Below are positions 28,063 through 36,620 of a DNA stretch of 50,647 nucleotides, in pieces. How positions within the stretch are numbered: the first letter of the stretch is position 1; each line of letters opens with the position of its first letter. The translations under genes and the position numbers were made by a program. This DNA is from a virus. The notes beneath the pieces were generated by a model. The model did no database searches, was not told the DNA's origin, and saw only the letters and a program-made list of their open reading frames with translations. The DNA lies in IMG/VR virus record IMGVR_UViG_3300050138_000100, positions 1 to 50,647 of that record. The stretch is one strand, 5' to 3'.

Positions 28063-30953
28063 CAGATCAACCCCCCCGCCAACGTCGACGTAATACCCTT
28101 ATCGGCCAGCTCCTGATTGCGCGCGATGATACCAAGTATGCGACCGTCGTCAGTGCTGTTATTGCCAACCGTCACGGGACCATGAAAATTAGTCACTGAA
28201 CCGCCGCCGGCAGCGCTGCCGCCAGGAGCAATGCCGCCTCTCGTGCCTATAGCCACCGGCCCGGCCACCATGCCGGCGAGCCCGGCCGAAGCCGTCGCGA
28301 CCAGCCCGGCATTCTTCGTGATACCAAGCGCCAGCCCTTGCACTGTGTTCAGGCCGTAGCCTTCCATCAACGTCGACGGCGAGTGAATACCCAAGACTTT
28401 CAGTATCGGGCCCGGCACGTTGTCCTTAATGAAGCCCGTGACATCGCTAGCCAGCTTACCGCCCATGCCTTTAATGCCGTTGATAAAGCCTGTTATCAAG
28501 TCCTTGCCGGCGTCGACCAGCCAGCCTATAGCGCCAGACACAGCGCTTTTAACTGTTTTTTCAATACCGCCAACTACGCCAAGCATTTTACCGATCGCGC
28601 CGCTGACTGCGTTGTAAATGGCGTCCCAAATCCCGGCCACAAAGCCATAGACGGCGTTGAACACACCTGTCACCACATTCCAAATCGCTGACACCACCAT
28701 GCTGACGTTGGCATATAAATTATTCCAGCGCTCAATCATAAAGTCGACGATGGCGTGAATGATGGCCCACAAGAAATTATGAATCGCCGTATGCACGGCA
28801 ACAATGAAGTTCCAAATTGCCGTAAAGACGCTGACCACGACGCCCCAAATAGCCTGCACCGGCCCGGCGACGGCGTTATAAATGGCGTTCCACGTCACAA
28901 TCATAATCGCTAGGGCCAGCCCAATCACGTAGCCCACGACGTGATACACCAGATCTAAGTACGCGCTGACCACTGTATAAATGGCGTTCCAGACGGCCGT
29001 GACTATAGCAGCCGTCAGCTGCAACGCCGTCTTCACCATGATATAGGCTCCCATAAAGAACGCGCCTATGACTAAGACGATCGTCTTCACGATGTCGAAC
29101 ATGGCCTTGAACGCCACAATAACTACTTTTATTAACAGCGCCGCCACGTCGATATTGATTTTGTAAAAATCTGCCAGCAGCCTGATGACATCGCCAATGA
29201 ACGGAGCGATAACTTCTAAGACTTTACTGAACACTACCAGCGCCGCCACGGCTAGAGCCAACGGCGTTAGCAGCGCCACGCCTATAACGATAGCGATATC
29301 CTTCAAGTACGGCCTGATCGGCTCCAGCGCGTGCATTAGCGTCATAAACGCACTGCCTAGCGTGTCCAGGGCGGGCCTGAGAGCCTTCCCTATGCTGTCT
29401 GCCGCTTCTTTGAGCGCCGTCAGTAGATTATTGGCAATATACTCGACAATCGGCTTCATGATACTGTAGGCTGTCTGAAACGCCGGCCCGATATCCTTAA
29501 CGGCGTGCTGAATGTCCAGGCTCACGGTCTGCACTACAGCCATGTCCTGCGAAAACTGACGCCATTTCGGGCTGATGTTCACCGTCGGGTCATCGCCCAA
29601 CAAAGCTGCCATCAGGATTTTGCCGGCCTCAACTATATCCTTGAAAGCGTGCTGAATGTCCAGCGCTACCGTCTGGACTGGCGCTAAGTCTCTAGCAAAC
29701 TGTCTCCATTTCGGCGATATATTGACGGTCGGGTCATCGCCGAGCAGGGCAGCGAACAAAATCTTGAAAGCTGTGATTACGTCATTTACCGGGCCCTTGA
29801 TATCCTTCATAACCTTGCCCCAGCCGCCAAACTTCTGCACCAGCACTTCAACGATCGCGCCGATCGCCATAGCGCCTAAAATGAACGGCGCCAGCGCCAG
29901 CGCGCTTTCAATGAACGTGACAACCAGCGGCGCCATAGCCGCGACCAGCGCGCCCACCCCGAGCACCGCCAGCCCTATGAACGCGCCCTCGACAGCCGTC
30001 AGCAACAACTTATGCGTAATAATGAACGCACCGACGGTCTCCAGCACATGACCGACGTCAATCATAGCGTTCTGAAACATCTTGACAGCGCCCATCGACA
30101 GCTCGATCATCGTCTTCTCGATTACGGCCAGCTTGCCCTGATACGTCTGCGTGGCAGCGGCAGCCTTGCCGTTGATCACGTCGGCCAGATCGGACAGATA
30201 GAGCTTCTGTGCCGCCGCCACGCCGCTGACCTTTTCCATCTGCTTGATTTGCTCCGTTTGTGCCGCGCTAAACGCGATACCGAGGCGCGTCAGTGACGTA
30301 ACGCCTTTGGCCGGGTCTTCCAGCGCCTTACCGAGCATTTTCGAAGCCAGCGACGTATCTTGCAGGCTCGGTATGGCCCGGCCTTTAACGTTCGCCATAG
30401 CCGTCGCTACGTTGTCGATCTGCTTGGCAGCCATCGGGAATACGTCCTTGCCAATAGCCGTGTAATTCATCAGCGTATTCTCAGCTGCCAAGTTCTGCGC
30501 CGCCGTGACGGTCGTGCCTTTAGCTGTCGATTCCGCCATCGCTTCCAACTGCGTAATGTTCAACCCTAGCGCTTGGTTATTACCCTTAATCGTGTTCGTG
30601 ATCTGCGCCGCCGCGTTGTTATACAGGTTCGTGTCTTTGACAGCTCCACCTATAATCGTCTTGATACCTTCGTAGCCAATGAACAGCGCGGCCAGCGGAG
30701 CCAGTGTTTTCAGCATACTGCCGCCGAGCAGGTCGAAACCGCCAGCACCTTCGGCAGCCGCCGCGCCACCAGCCCGGGCTTCACCCCCGCCAGCCGCTAC
30801 TTGCGCGCCACCGGCTTCAACCTTGTTGCCAGTTACACCGGCCGTAACCCCGAGATCGGCCATACCAGCCCGGGCAGCAGCAATGCTAGCAGTAAACTCG
30901 GTCGTATTCAGAACAAGGTTAGAGTAAACTGAGCCAAGAAACACATCAGCCAT
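28062..30953 (-). CDS. Tape measure protein, 963 aa
   Basis: Longest gene, between the tail chaperones and Dit. N-terminus has NTTEFTASIAAARAGMADLG, typical of tape measures; Ala/Gly-rich helices follow, several membrane-like helices, and a Trp-rich repeat region (VWNAIYTVVSAYLDLVYHVV and similar) near residues 640-790. Residues about 400-480 contain a near-perfect tandem duplication with ALLGDDPTVNISPKWRQF. Its length sets tail length, predicted near 140 nm at 1.5 angstroms per residue. Confidence 0.92.
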   Translation of the reverse strand: MADVFLGSVYSNLVLNTTEFTASIAAARAGMADLGVTAGVTGNKVEAGGAQVAAGGGEARAGGAAAAEGAGGFDLLGGSMLKTLAPLAALFIGYEGIKTIIGGAVKDTNLYNNAAAQITNTIKGNNQALGLNITQLEAMAESTAKGTTVTAAQNLAAENTLMNYTAIGKDVFPMAAKQIDNVATAMANVKGRAIPSLQDTSLASKMLGKALEDPAKGVTSLTRLGIAFSAAQTEQIKQMEKVSGVAAAQKLYLSDLADVINGKAAAATQTYQGKLAVIEKTMIELSMGAVKMFQNAMIDVGHVLETVGAFIITHKLLLTAVEGAFIGLAVLGVGALVAAMAPLVVTFIESALALAPFILGAMAIGAIVEVLVQKFGGWGKVMKDIKGPVNDVITAFKILFAALLGDDPTVNISPKWRQFARDLAPVQTVALDIQHAFKDIVEAGKILMAALLGDDPTVNISPKWRQFSQDMAVVQTVSLDIQHAVKDIGPAFQTAYSIMKPIVEYIANNLLTALKEAADSIGKALRPALDTLGSAFMTLMHALEPIRPYLKDIAIVIGVALLTPLALAVAALVVFSKVLEVIAPFIGDVIRLLADFYKINIDVAALLIKVVIVAFKAMFDIVKTIVLVIGAFFMGAYIMVKTALQLTAAIVTAVWNAIYTVVSAYLDLVYHVVGYVIGLALAIMIVTWNAIYNAVAGPVQAIWGVVVSVFTAIWNFIVAVHTAIHNFLWAIIHAIVDFMIERWNNLYANVSMVVSAIWNVVTGVFNAVYGFVAGIWDAIYNAVSGAIGKMLGVVGGIEKTVKSAVSGAIGWLVDAGKDLITGFINGIKGMGGKLASDVTGFIKDNVPGPILKVLGIHSPSTLMEGYGLNTVQGLALGITKNAGLVATASAGLAGMVAGPVAIGTRGGIAPGGSAAGGGSVTNFHGPVTVGNNSTDDGRILGIIARNQELADKGITSTLAGGLI
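29493..29757 (-). repeat. Tandem duplication inside the tape measure gene
   Basis: Two copies of about 120 bases (about 29493-29615 and 29637-29757) encode the same peptide around ALLGDDPTVNISPKWRQF. Adding or losing a copy would change tail length by about 48 residues. Confidence 0.8.
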
Positions 30954-31320
30954 TTATAATTACTCCACTCCCGCCGAGCGCTCGCAGCACTTCGGCTAAT
31001 TCCGGTTGCTTTGGCGCCTGGCCTTCATCTGCGAAGTCTTCCGGTCGCTTATAAAGCGGAATCGGCAGTGGCGGTTCATCAATATTTCTAGCACCGTTCG
31101 ATCTCATAATTCCTACCATATACCTTTTGATCTCGTGCAACATATCGGCGTCGTGCTCCTTGTCGCCTAAATAGCCTCTATAGGCTATTCCCAAGTCCAG
31201 CCGTAACGCGTCATATTCGCTTAGGTCAAAGAAATCGCTCGGACGTCGGCCTGGATAGCGCCGACACAGGACGTCAAGCAGGAATGCCTGATTGCTGACT
31301 ACGAAATTTGGCGTTTTCAT
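30946..31320 (-). CDS. Tail assembly chaperone, second product (GT-like), 124 aa
   Basis: Overlaps the upstream chaperone by 47 bases in the +1 frame. DVLCRRYPGRRPSDFFDLSE and LDLGIAYRGYLG resemble the T part of lambda gpGT. ATG 31320 has a weak AGGG upstream, so separate initiation is possible; frameshifting in the overlap (near GCCAAATTTCG) is the usual way such products are made. The alternative start at 31425 is less likely. Confidence 0.7.
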   Translation of the reverse strand: MKTPNFVVSNQAFLLDVLCRRYPGRRPSDFFDLSEYDALRLDLGIAYRGYLGDKEHDADMLHEIKRYMVGIMRSNGARNIDEPPLPIPLYKRPEDFADEGQAPKQPELAEVLRALGGSGVIING

Positions 31321-31762
31321 CTGCGCCACCCTGTACGTATTCAACAATCGCGCGGACATCGGCGTCGTCCAGATCGTCAAAAGCGATCTCGCCATTCGCG
31401 TAATCGGGCGTTGCACCGTCAGCAACTACCTTCGGGTTTACCAGCGCGGTCCTGGCTACGATCGTCGAGAACTCCACGACCTTCGCTAACTCTTGCGTAG
31501 ATAACTTTGTACTTATTTTGCCACCAGCTGCCGCAGCTTGAGCGTCAGCACTCTGGATAGCCGAGGCTACATCGCTCGGGATTTGACCGGTTGTCATCAT
31601 CTTACGAACGCTGGGCTTTCTTACTAAAACAGACAAACCGCTAGGCAGCGTTATAACTTCGCCTGTCTCGCGTGCTTGCCTTGATTTTTCGAACTCTGCT
31701 GCCGAACTAACCTGGGGCTGTTCGGCTGGGGTCGTATTTTCGGGCTTGTCTTCCGTACTCAT
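31274..31762 (-). CDS. Tail assembly chaperone, first product (gpG-like), 162 aa
   Basis: Acidic, helical, with ITLPSGLSVLVRKPSVRKMM. Position after the tail tube and before the tape measure is diagnostic for gpG-type chaperones, which coat the tape measure. Start ATG 31762 (GGAG six bases before). Confidence 0.75.
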   Translation of the reverse strand: MSTEDKPENTTPAEQPQVSSAAEFEKSRQARETGEVITLPSGLSVLVRKPSVRKMMTTGQIPSDVASAIQSADAQAAAAGGKISTKLSTQELAKVVEFSTIVARTALVNPKVVADGATPDYANGEIAFDDLDDADVRAIVEYVQGGADENAKFRSQQSGIPA

Positions 31763-31780
31763 CACGATCTCCTTCCGTAT

Positions 31781-32308
31781 TTAGTTAATGTTCAGTGTCG
31801 CTACCCGCGTACTCGCTAACGCAACACCCAAAATATCTTTGGTTGTCTGGTACGCCGTACCGTCGAACTCGACCGACAATTCCTTGCCGTTACTGCTCGT
31901 GACAGTAGTCATTCTCAACTGTACCTTGTGCCAGGTCTTAGTCACAACCCGCGCACTGTTCGTGTCGCCATCAACAGCGGTAATCTGACCACTGACTTCA
32001 ACAAATGGCGGGCTCATTTCGCTGGTTGTACCAAGCGCAACCTGCGAGCCACCATTTGAGCTCGAGAGCGCGTTGCCGGTGATCGCTTGAATCGCGTCCA
32101 TATCAACAGCGTTGGCGATGATTTTCATGTCTTCTACTCGATTACTCGAAAAGACAGCCTTTACTGTGTCGTCACCGTCGACAGTCACATCGTTCTGTTT
32201 CGGCGTGCCGGCCATCTCTATGATGGCTTCGATATCGTGAACAACACCGTCGTTCGTCCGAATCGAGCCATTAATTAAGCCAGCGCCGTATGCTTTGTTA
32301 AAAGCCAT
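31781..32308 (-). CDS. Major tail (tube) protein, 175 aa
   Basis: Beta-rich, with DVTVDGDDTVKAVFSSNRVE, FVEVSGQITAVDGDT and LSVEFDGTAYQTTKDILG. Size, position before the chaperones and strong RBS (GGGGAG) fit the tail-tube subunit. Confidence 0.8.
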   Translation of the reverse strand: MAFNKAYGAGLINGSIRTNDGVVHDIEAIIEMAGTPKQNDVTVDGDDTVKAVFSSNRVEDMKIIANAVDMDAIQAITGNALSSSNGGSQVALGTTSEMSPPFVEVSGQITAVDGDTNSARVVTKTWHKVQLRMTTVTSSNGKELSVEFDGTAYQTTKDILGVALASTRVATLNIN

Positions 32309-32342
32309 ATGCTACTCCCCTGCTTTACCTGCGCCTGGTGTT

Positions 32343-32804
32343 CTATGCCAGTCGCAGCATTTCAAACTGTGCTTCCCGATACGGTAAATTGAACGCCTGA
32401 TCGGTTAGCTCGGCGGAACTACCCAGGTAGACCGTCTGGACGCTTACGGAGCTATCCAGCGTAAACGACTGCCTATGCAGCAGGTCGATTACCCGTGACA
32501 GGATTTCGTCGATTGAGACATACGTCTTGTCACTGGCATTATAGCACCTTATGAACAAACTTTGTGCAAACAAGCGACTGACGCTTTTATTCAAGCCGGC
32601 GTTAACATCAGCGCTTAGCTGGAACGTCAATGCCGGCAATATAATATTTTTCGGGTTGAACTGGTTAACTGGCACTATGCTGTTGCTCGAAAGCTTGCGA
32701 CCCTTGAGCGACTGCCAGTTGCTGTTTGCCGGCAGTAGAGCCATCAGCTGCTCATCGGCTATCAAATGGTCGAAAAAGACCTGGCGTATTTCGTTCGTAT
32801 TCAT
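32343..32804 (-). CDS. Tail terminator-like protein, 153 aa
   Basis: N-terminal EIRQVFFDHLIADEQLMALL, beta core with PALTFQLSADVNAG and LFIRCYNASDKTYVS. This order and size match tail-completion proteins that cap the tube at the head end. TAG stop; readthrough would add six residues. Confidence 0.7.
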   Translation of the reverse strand: MNTNEIRQVFFDHLIADEQLMALLPANSNWQSLKGRKLSSNSIVPVNQFNPKNIILPALTFQLSADVNAGLNKSVSRLFAQSLFIRCYNASDKTYVSIDEILSRVIDLLHRQSFTLDSSVSVQTVYLGSSAELTDQAFNLPYREAQFEMLRLA

Positions 32805-33139
32805 AGTGTTAACACCCTTTGCAAGTCACGAAGCAGCTGATATTTCGCCTGGTCGACGGTCGGCTGGATAACCCGGAATCGGCCGCCAAACGACAGCTCC
32901 AAATACACGCCGTAGTCGACGCCAATGCCAATGCTCACCGTTATAATGCCACCGTTATCGCTAAACTCGTAGTGAATCGAGCGCCGGGCGTTGCCGGTCT
33001 GGTCCTGCCAGGGCGCGTCGCCGTGCGCTTGCGTTTCCATGCGGCCGCCCGTAGCTTCCATAATCACGGCGGCATTAACGGCAACCCGCTCGGCCAGGGC
33101 CACCATTTTGTCCATAACTTCGGCATTCTTAAAATCCAT
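32801..33139 (-). CDS. HK97 gp10-like tail completion protein, 112 aa
   Basis: Contains MALAERVAVNAAVIMEATGG-type helix, then GDAPWQDQTGNARRSIHYEF and VDYGVYLELSFGGRFRVI, the layout of HK97 gp10-family proteins. Start ATG 33139 overlaps the upstream TGA; the longer frame from 33244 would overlap the previous gene by 106 bases. Confidence 0.8.
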   Translation of the reverse strand: MDFKNAEVMDKMVALAERVAVNAAVIMEATGGRMETQAHGDAPWQDQTGNARRSIHYEFSDNGGIITVSIGIGVDYGVYLELSFGGRFRVIQPTVDQAKYQLLRDLQRVLTL

Positions 33140-33498
33140 CAGTCTGCATTGTCCTTTAACTGCACTTGCGTCATTTTGCCTTCTTTGACGATGTAAGACA
33201 CCATCATTCGCTTCATACCGTAACGCGGGTCCAGAAAGTACCAAAAATCACGTAGCTTCACGTCCGCGTTATCGGTCAGGCCGACAAAATCCGGCGAGTT
33301 GCGCTTATAAATATCTATCCGGGCGTACAAGCTGTGCGAGTATTCCAGCCCTGCTACTTCGTTATCGAAGCCCGGGTTGGCGTTGACCTGCGTGCCGCGC
33401 ATGACAGTCACACGCACCGCGTTCTGATCGTTGGCAATATCCATCAGTTCGAGCTCTCGCTGCTGATCGTCACCGACGTACGAGATTACATCAACCAT
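33139..33498 (-). CDS. Head-closure/stopper-like protein, 119 aa
   Basis: Sits between connector and gp10-like genes, where stopper proteins lie. Beta-rich (VRVTVMRGTQVNANPG; HSLYARIDIYKRN). Function inferred mainly from position. Confidence 0.65.
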   Translation of the reverse strand: MVDVISYVGDDQQRELELMDIANDQNAVRVTVMRGTQVNANPGFDNEVAGLEYSHSLYARIDIYKRNSPDFVGLTDNADVKLRDFWYFLDPRYGMKRMMVSYIVKEGKMTQVQLKDNAD

Positions 33499-33500
33499 CG

Positions 33501-34085
33501 CTAGTAGCCTCGGCGCGACGGGAACCTGGTTATATCACGGCGCTGGTAGCGGCGGTTCAGGTAGCCGGTATTCTTACGACTGCGTATGCGCACCTGGCCG
33601 CCCGGGAATGGGCCGTCCGGCTCGTCGCCCATTGCCTCGTACTGCTTTACTAGGGCTTGCAGGTTAGCGAACACCTGTGACTTCTTGACCTGCGTCTGGC
33701 CTTGCACGTAATCATAAAACCTAGCCGACCCGGCCAGCAACTCGTACAAACACTCCAGCACAGCCGGAATAAAGCCGCCGGCGTCGATCAGCGCGCTTAT
33801 TTCGTCGTCAGTATAGGCGCTGTACTGATAGCTTATTTTCAGTAAGTCGTCGCTCGTTATGGAAACGGAATCATCAATAATAATTATGCCGGACGGCGCG
33901 TTGACGGTGTAATCGGTGTTAAGCGTCAGCTGAGTGCCATTCTTATCGACCTCTATTGCTGTGATATTGCTGTACTTCAAATCATATAGGCTGTTGGCGC
34001 TGTCGCCCTGGACCTGCTCGACGTTCGGGCGAAGCGCGTCGCCAATGCGTCGCCGTAGCTTGTCGATCTCTGCCTGTATTGCCAT
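33501..34085 (-). CDS. Head-tail connector (adaptor), 194 aa
   Basis: Helical N-terminus (MAIQAEIDKLRRRIGDALRP), then QLTLNTDYTVNAPSGIIII and YTDDEISALIDAGGFIPAVL with a helical bundle, matching gp6/gp15-type adaptors. TAG stop. ATG directly follows the TAG of the small gene upstream, in frame with it. Confidence 0.8.
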   Translation of the reverse strand: MAIQAEIDKLRRRIGDALRPNVEQVQGDSANSLYDLKYSNITAIEVDKNGTQLTLNTDYTVNAPSGIIIIDDSVSITSDDLLKISYQYSAYTDDEISALIDAGGFIPAVLECLYELLAGSARFYDYVQGQTQVKKSQVFANLQALVKQYEAMGDEPDGPFPGGQVRIRSRKNTGYLNRRYQRRDITRFPSRRGY

Positions 34086-34214
34086 CTAATTGCTCCCTGC
34101 GACAACGGCCGCGATAACAGCGGCAGCAGCCTTAGCGTTCGGCTTTTTAACCACTGGCACGGACGGGCGGGCCGGCGTGATCGTCGCAACGCGTGATTGC
34201 TGTCGTACGTTCAT
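34086..34214 (-). CDS. Small Ala/Val-rich protein, 42 aa
   Basis: Basic, Pro-rich start (RVATITPARPSVPVVKKPNA), then AAAAVIAAVVAG. Ends in TAG placed immediately before the connector's ATG, so readthrough would put it on the connector's N-terminus. No good RBS (GAGGG is only one base from the ATG). Real gene or leader; uncertain. Confidence 0.45.
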   Translation of the reverse strand: MNVRQQSRVATITPARPSVPVVKKPNAKAAAAVIAAVVAGSN

Positions 34215-34226
34215 GCCCTCATTGTA

Positions 34227-35330
34227 TCACTGCGGGTAGTGCTTTGCGATAGCATTTGCGAACTGCTCGGCTACGTGCTGGTAACTGAACGCCTTATGCG
34301 CCCACCGGCTGCGCTCTTTAGCCAATGATCGCCGGTACTCGCGATGGTCATAGGCGAAACGCATGCAGCGCTTCAAATCTTCGTAATCGCTCTCAACCCA
34401 GTTACCGACAGGCCCCCATTTAGGCGGGTACTTCAAGGCTTTCGACTTGCCGGCCGACTTGACGGTCAGGCTAAACCTGTGTCTCGGGTCCATCAGCTCG
34501 CGCATGCCCGTATTGTCGGCCATTATGCAGTCCATACCAGTCGCCATCGCTTCGAGCGGCGGCATACCAAAGCCTTCGCCCCGGCTCGGGAACACGAAAC
34601 AATCGCTGTTAGCCATCAGCTCGTACATCTGTGCCTCGCTGTACGGCGCGTCGATAATCCTAATGTCGCCCAACTCCTTAGCAAATTCTAAATTGCCATG
34701 CGTACCGGACTGCGTTTTGACGATCAGCGTCACGTCGTCCTGGCCCTTAAACTCGTCCATGAAAGCCGATATCACGGCGCCGCTATTTTTGCGCAGCGTC
34801 AGCGTCCCCATAATCATAAACGTGAACTTCTTACGCTCCTTGCGCTCGATGTACGGGAAAGCCTTCGGGTGGACGCCGTTGTGCATGACTTCGATCGGCA
34901 CTGTCACGCCGTTTTCGCGGAACATCTCGACGCAGAATTGGCTCGGCGTCAACAGCAGATCGAGCTGGCTGTTTATTGACTTGGCAGCCGTCGGGTACTT
35001 GCCGGTCCAGTCGCTATAGCCTTTAGGCATGGTGTCGGTCTCAAACATCGTAAAGCCGACGCGATATGGATAACTCTGAATCAAGTGAAAGTCGCCCGGG
35101 AAGGCATGGCAGACGCCTATGTCTGCGTGTCCCTGCGGCTTGCTGAGCAGCGCCTGGCCCTCTTTACTGACGTTACCTAGCGGAATGTACTGCTGGACGT
35201 TAAACGGCACTACGTACAGCTCAAACTCGGGCAGGCGGTCGATCGCCAGTGCCGTCTGTTCGCTGCTGCCGCTGTAACCCTGGCCGCCGCTGAATGTTCC
35301 GTGCCATGCGATCTCTATAGGCTGTTTCAC
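34227..35330 (-). CDS. Glycosyltransferase family 4-like protein, 367 aa
   Basis: GT-B pattern: YSGSSEQTALAIDRLPEFEL near the start, LTPSQFCVEMFRENGV and VMHNGVHPKAF, FTFMIMGTLTLRKNSG, and the EGFGMPPLEAM motif (donor-binding glutamates). It would transfer a sugar from a nucleotide-sugar donor; target unknown. Start GTG 35330: the ATG at 35345 lies in the RBS (GGAGACAAC-GTG). It has its own promoter, and a terminator stands between it and the capsid gene, marking it as an inserted moron. Confidence 0.88.
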   Translation of the reverse strand: MKQPIEIAWHGTFSGGQGYSGSSEQTALAIDRLPEFELYVVPFNVQQYIPLGNVSKEGQALLSKPQGHADIGVCHAFPGDFHLIQSYPYRVGFTMFETDTMPKGYSDWTGKYPTAAKSINSQLDLLLTPSQFCVEMFRENGVTVPIEVMHNGVHPKAFPYIERKERKKFTFMIMGTLTLRKNSGAVISAFMDEFKGQDDVTLIVKTQSGTHGNLEFAKELGDIRIIDAPYSEAQMYELMANSDCFVFPSRGEGFGMPPLEAMATGMDCIMADNTGMRELMDPRHRFSLTVKSAGKSKALKYPPKWGPVGNWVESDYEDLKRCMRFAYDHREYRRSLAKERSRWAHKAFSYQHVAEQFANAIAKHYPQ

Positions 35331-35352
35331 GTTGTCTCCGTTCATTTCCTTG

Positions 35353-35361
35353 ATTATATCA
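35353..35361 (-). promoter_or_regulatory. Extended -10 promoter for the glycosyltransferase
   Basis: Minus strand TGATATAAT (TGnTATAAT) 23 bases before the GTG start; no clear -35. An inverted repeat TGACAGC/GCTGTCA lies upstream near 35402-35430. Confidence 0.6.
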
Positions 35362-35482
35362 TAAGTTGCTGCTGGCTAGGCAGCTGGGGGTCGGTTCCCC
35401 GTGACAGCGACATCAGCTGTTGGCTGTCATACACCGTGCCTATGTCACTATAGCAAATGCTCTATGTAACTTCTATGTCAAC

Positions 35483-35512
35483 TAAAAACCGGCCGCCGAA
35501 TTGCGACCGGTT
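35483..35512 (-). terminator. Intrinsic terminator after the major capsid gene
   Basis: Minus strand stem of 10 bp (AACCGGTCGC with GGCGGCCGGTT) and a short loop, followed by TTTTT. Confidence 0.85.
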
Positions 35513-35532
35513 ATACCTGCGACTGCGAGGTA

Positions 35533-36600
35533 CTAGGCTGAGACCGTGAACTTCACGGCGCCGAACTGACCACCGAGAGCGGCCAACAGTGCGCGTCGAG
35601 CACGAGCAACCAGCTGCGTAACGATCAGTCGGCTAAGGTCGCCGTCTCCACCGTCAACACGAACGTCGTGCTTGATGTACTCTTTGAAGTTGCCCTGGCC
35701 GGCAGCGACGAGGTAAAACTCGCCTTGCGGCACGCCTGGGTAGTAGTACAGCTTTCCACCTACGAAGCAACGGGCTCCGTCGTAGAAAATGAAGTCGTCG
35801 ACACTGAACTGGCTCTTAGCGATACCAGGCGTGAAGTCGGCCAGCATGTCGGCTGCCAGAGCAGTTTCAATGCTAATCCGATCAAGGCTGGACGCCAGAA
35901 TCTTACTACCGGACGGCAGAATCGCCATTGCAGCTTCCAGAGCTTTCAGCCAAGTAGTGCCGGTAACAGCTTGCGCCGTACCGAAGTCACCAGTTGCTGG
36001 ATTACCCCACTGCGCGATTTTAGCCGGCAGGAAATTACCAGTCGCGTTCGAGCCCGAATCGGTCGTACCATCATACGTACCGGTAAAGATCGCGCTCAAG
36101 TGCAGGTGGTTCAAAAGCCAGTTATAGCTTTGACCAAATGACGCGCTAATGTCGTCAACCCGCCAGGTCTGGTTGTATTCAACGATATCCTCGTTGTACT
36201 CCATACCTGTAGCCCACGTGTGGAAGCGGACCGTCCGCTCGACGCCTGGCCCCATGCTGCCAAACTTAATTTCTCCACCTTCGAACTTTTCCAGGAACAC
36301 CGTCTGTACCTGGCCGAACTGGTTCTCGATCATTATCAGCGGAAAGTTCGGGTCCACAACGGTCGTGTAGATATCGGTGTACAAAAGCGGCACGGCTGCG
36401 CGAGCAGCGGCCAAGTCGTACGTAATTTTCTCGACGAACTGAATAGCACCATCGGACGTGCCGATCATTTCAGCGATAGTAGCCTTGCCTTCGTTAAAGT
36501 CAGGACTCCATTGCGGAACTTCAAGTGCCCCACTAGCCATTTCACTAATGACTTTGCGCTGGGCGTCGATACCAGCTTGTGTTAAATTAAAGCCTTTCAT
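35533..36600 (-). CDS. Major capsid protein, HK97-like, 355 aa
   Basis: Follows protease and decoration genes, has a strong RBS (AGGAAGG) and a terminator after it. Typical capsid features: N-arm, MIENQFGQVQTVFLEKFEGG, FHTWATGMEYNEDIVEYNQT and ILASSLDRISIETALAADML. Ends VSA then TAG; readthrough would add 16 residues up to a second TAG inside the terminator. Confidence 0.88.
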   Translation of the reverse strand: MKGFNLTQAGIDAQRKVISEMASGALEVPQWSPDFNEGKATIAEMIGTSDGAIQFVEKITYDLAAARAAVPLLYTDIYTTVVDPNFPLIMIENQFGQVQTVFLEKFEGGEIKFGSMGPGVERTVRFHTWATGMEYNEDIVEYNQTWRVDDISASFGQSYNWLLNHLHLSAIFTGTYDGTTDSGSNATGNFLPAKIAQWGNPATGDFGTAQAVTGTTWLKALEAAMAILPSGSKILASSLDRISIETALAADMLADFTPGIAKSQFSVDDFIFYDGARCFVGGKLYYYPGVPQGEFYLVAAGQGNFKEYIKHDVRVDGGDGDLSRLIVTQLVARARRALLAALGGQFGAVKFTVSA

Positions 36601-36620
36601 AGCTTATTCCTTCCTGACGC

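Noticed and set aside
31320-31425. Longer N-terminus for the second tail chaperone
   Set aside because: Residues from 31425 to 31320 are the antiphase reading of the first chaperone and lack an RBS.
33977-34189. Minus-strand 70-codon frame overlapping the connector
   Set aside because: Arg/Ser-rich shadow in another frame; the 42-codon frame ending exactly at the connector start explains the gap better.
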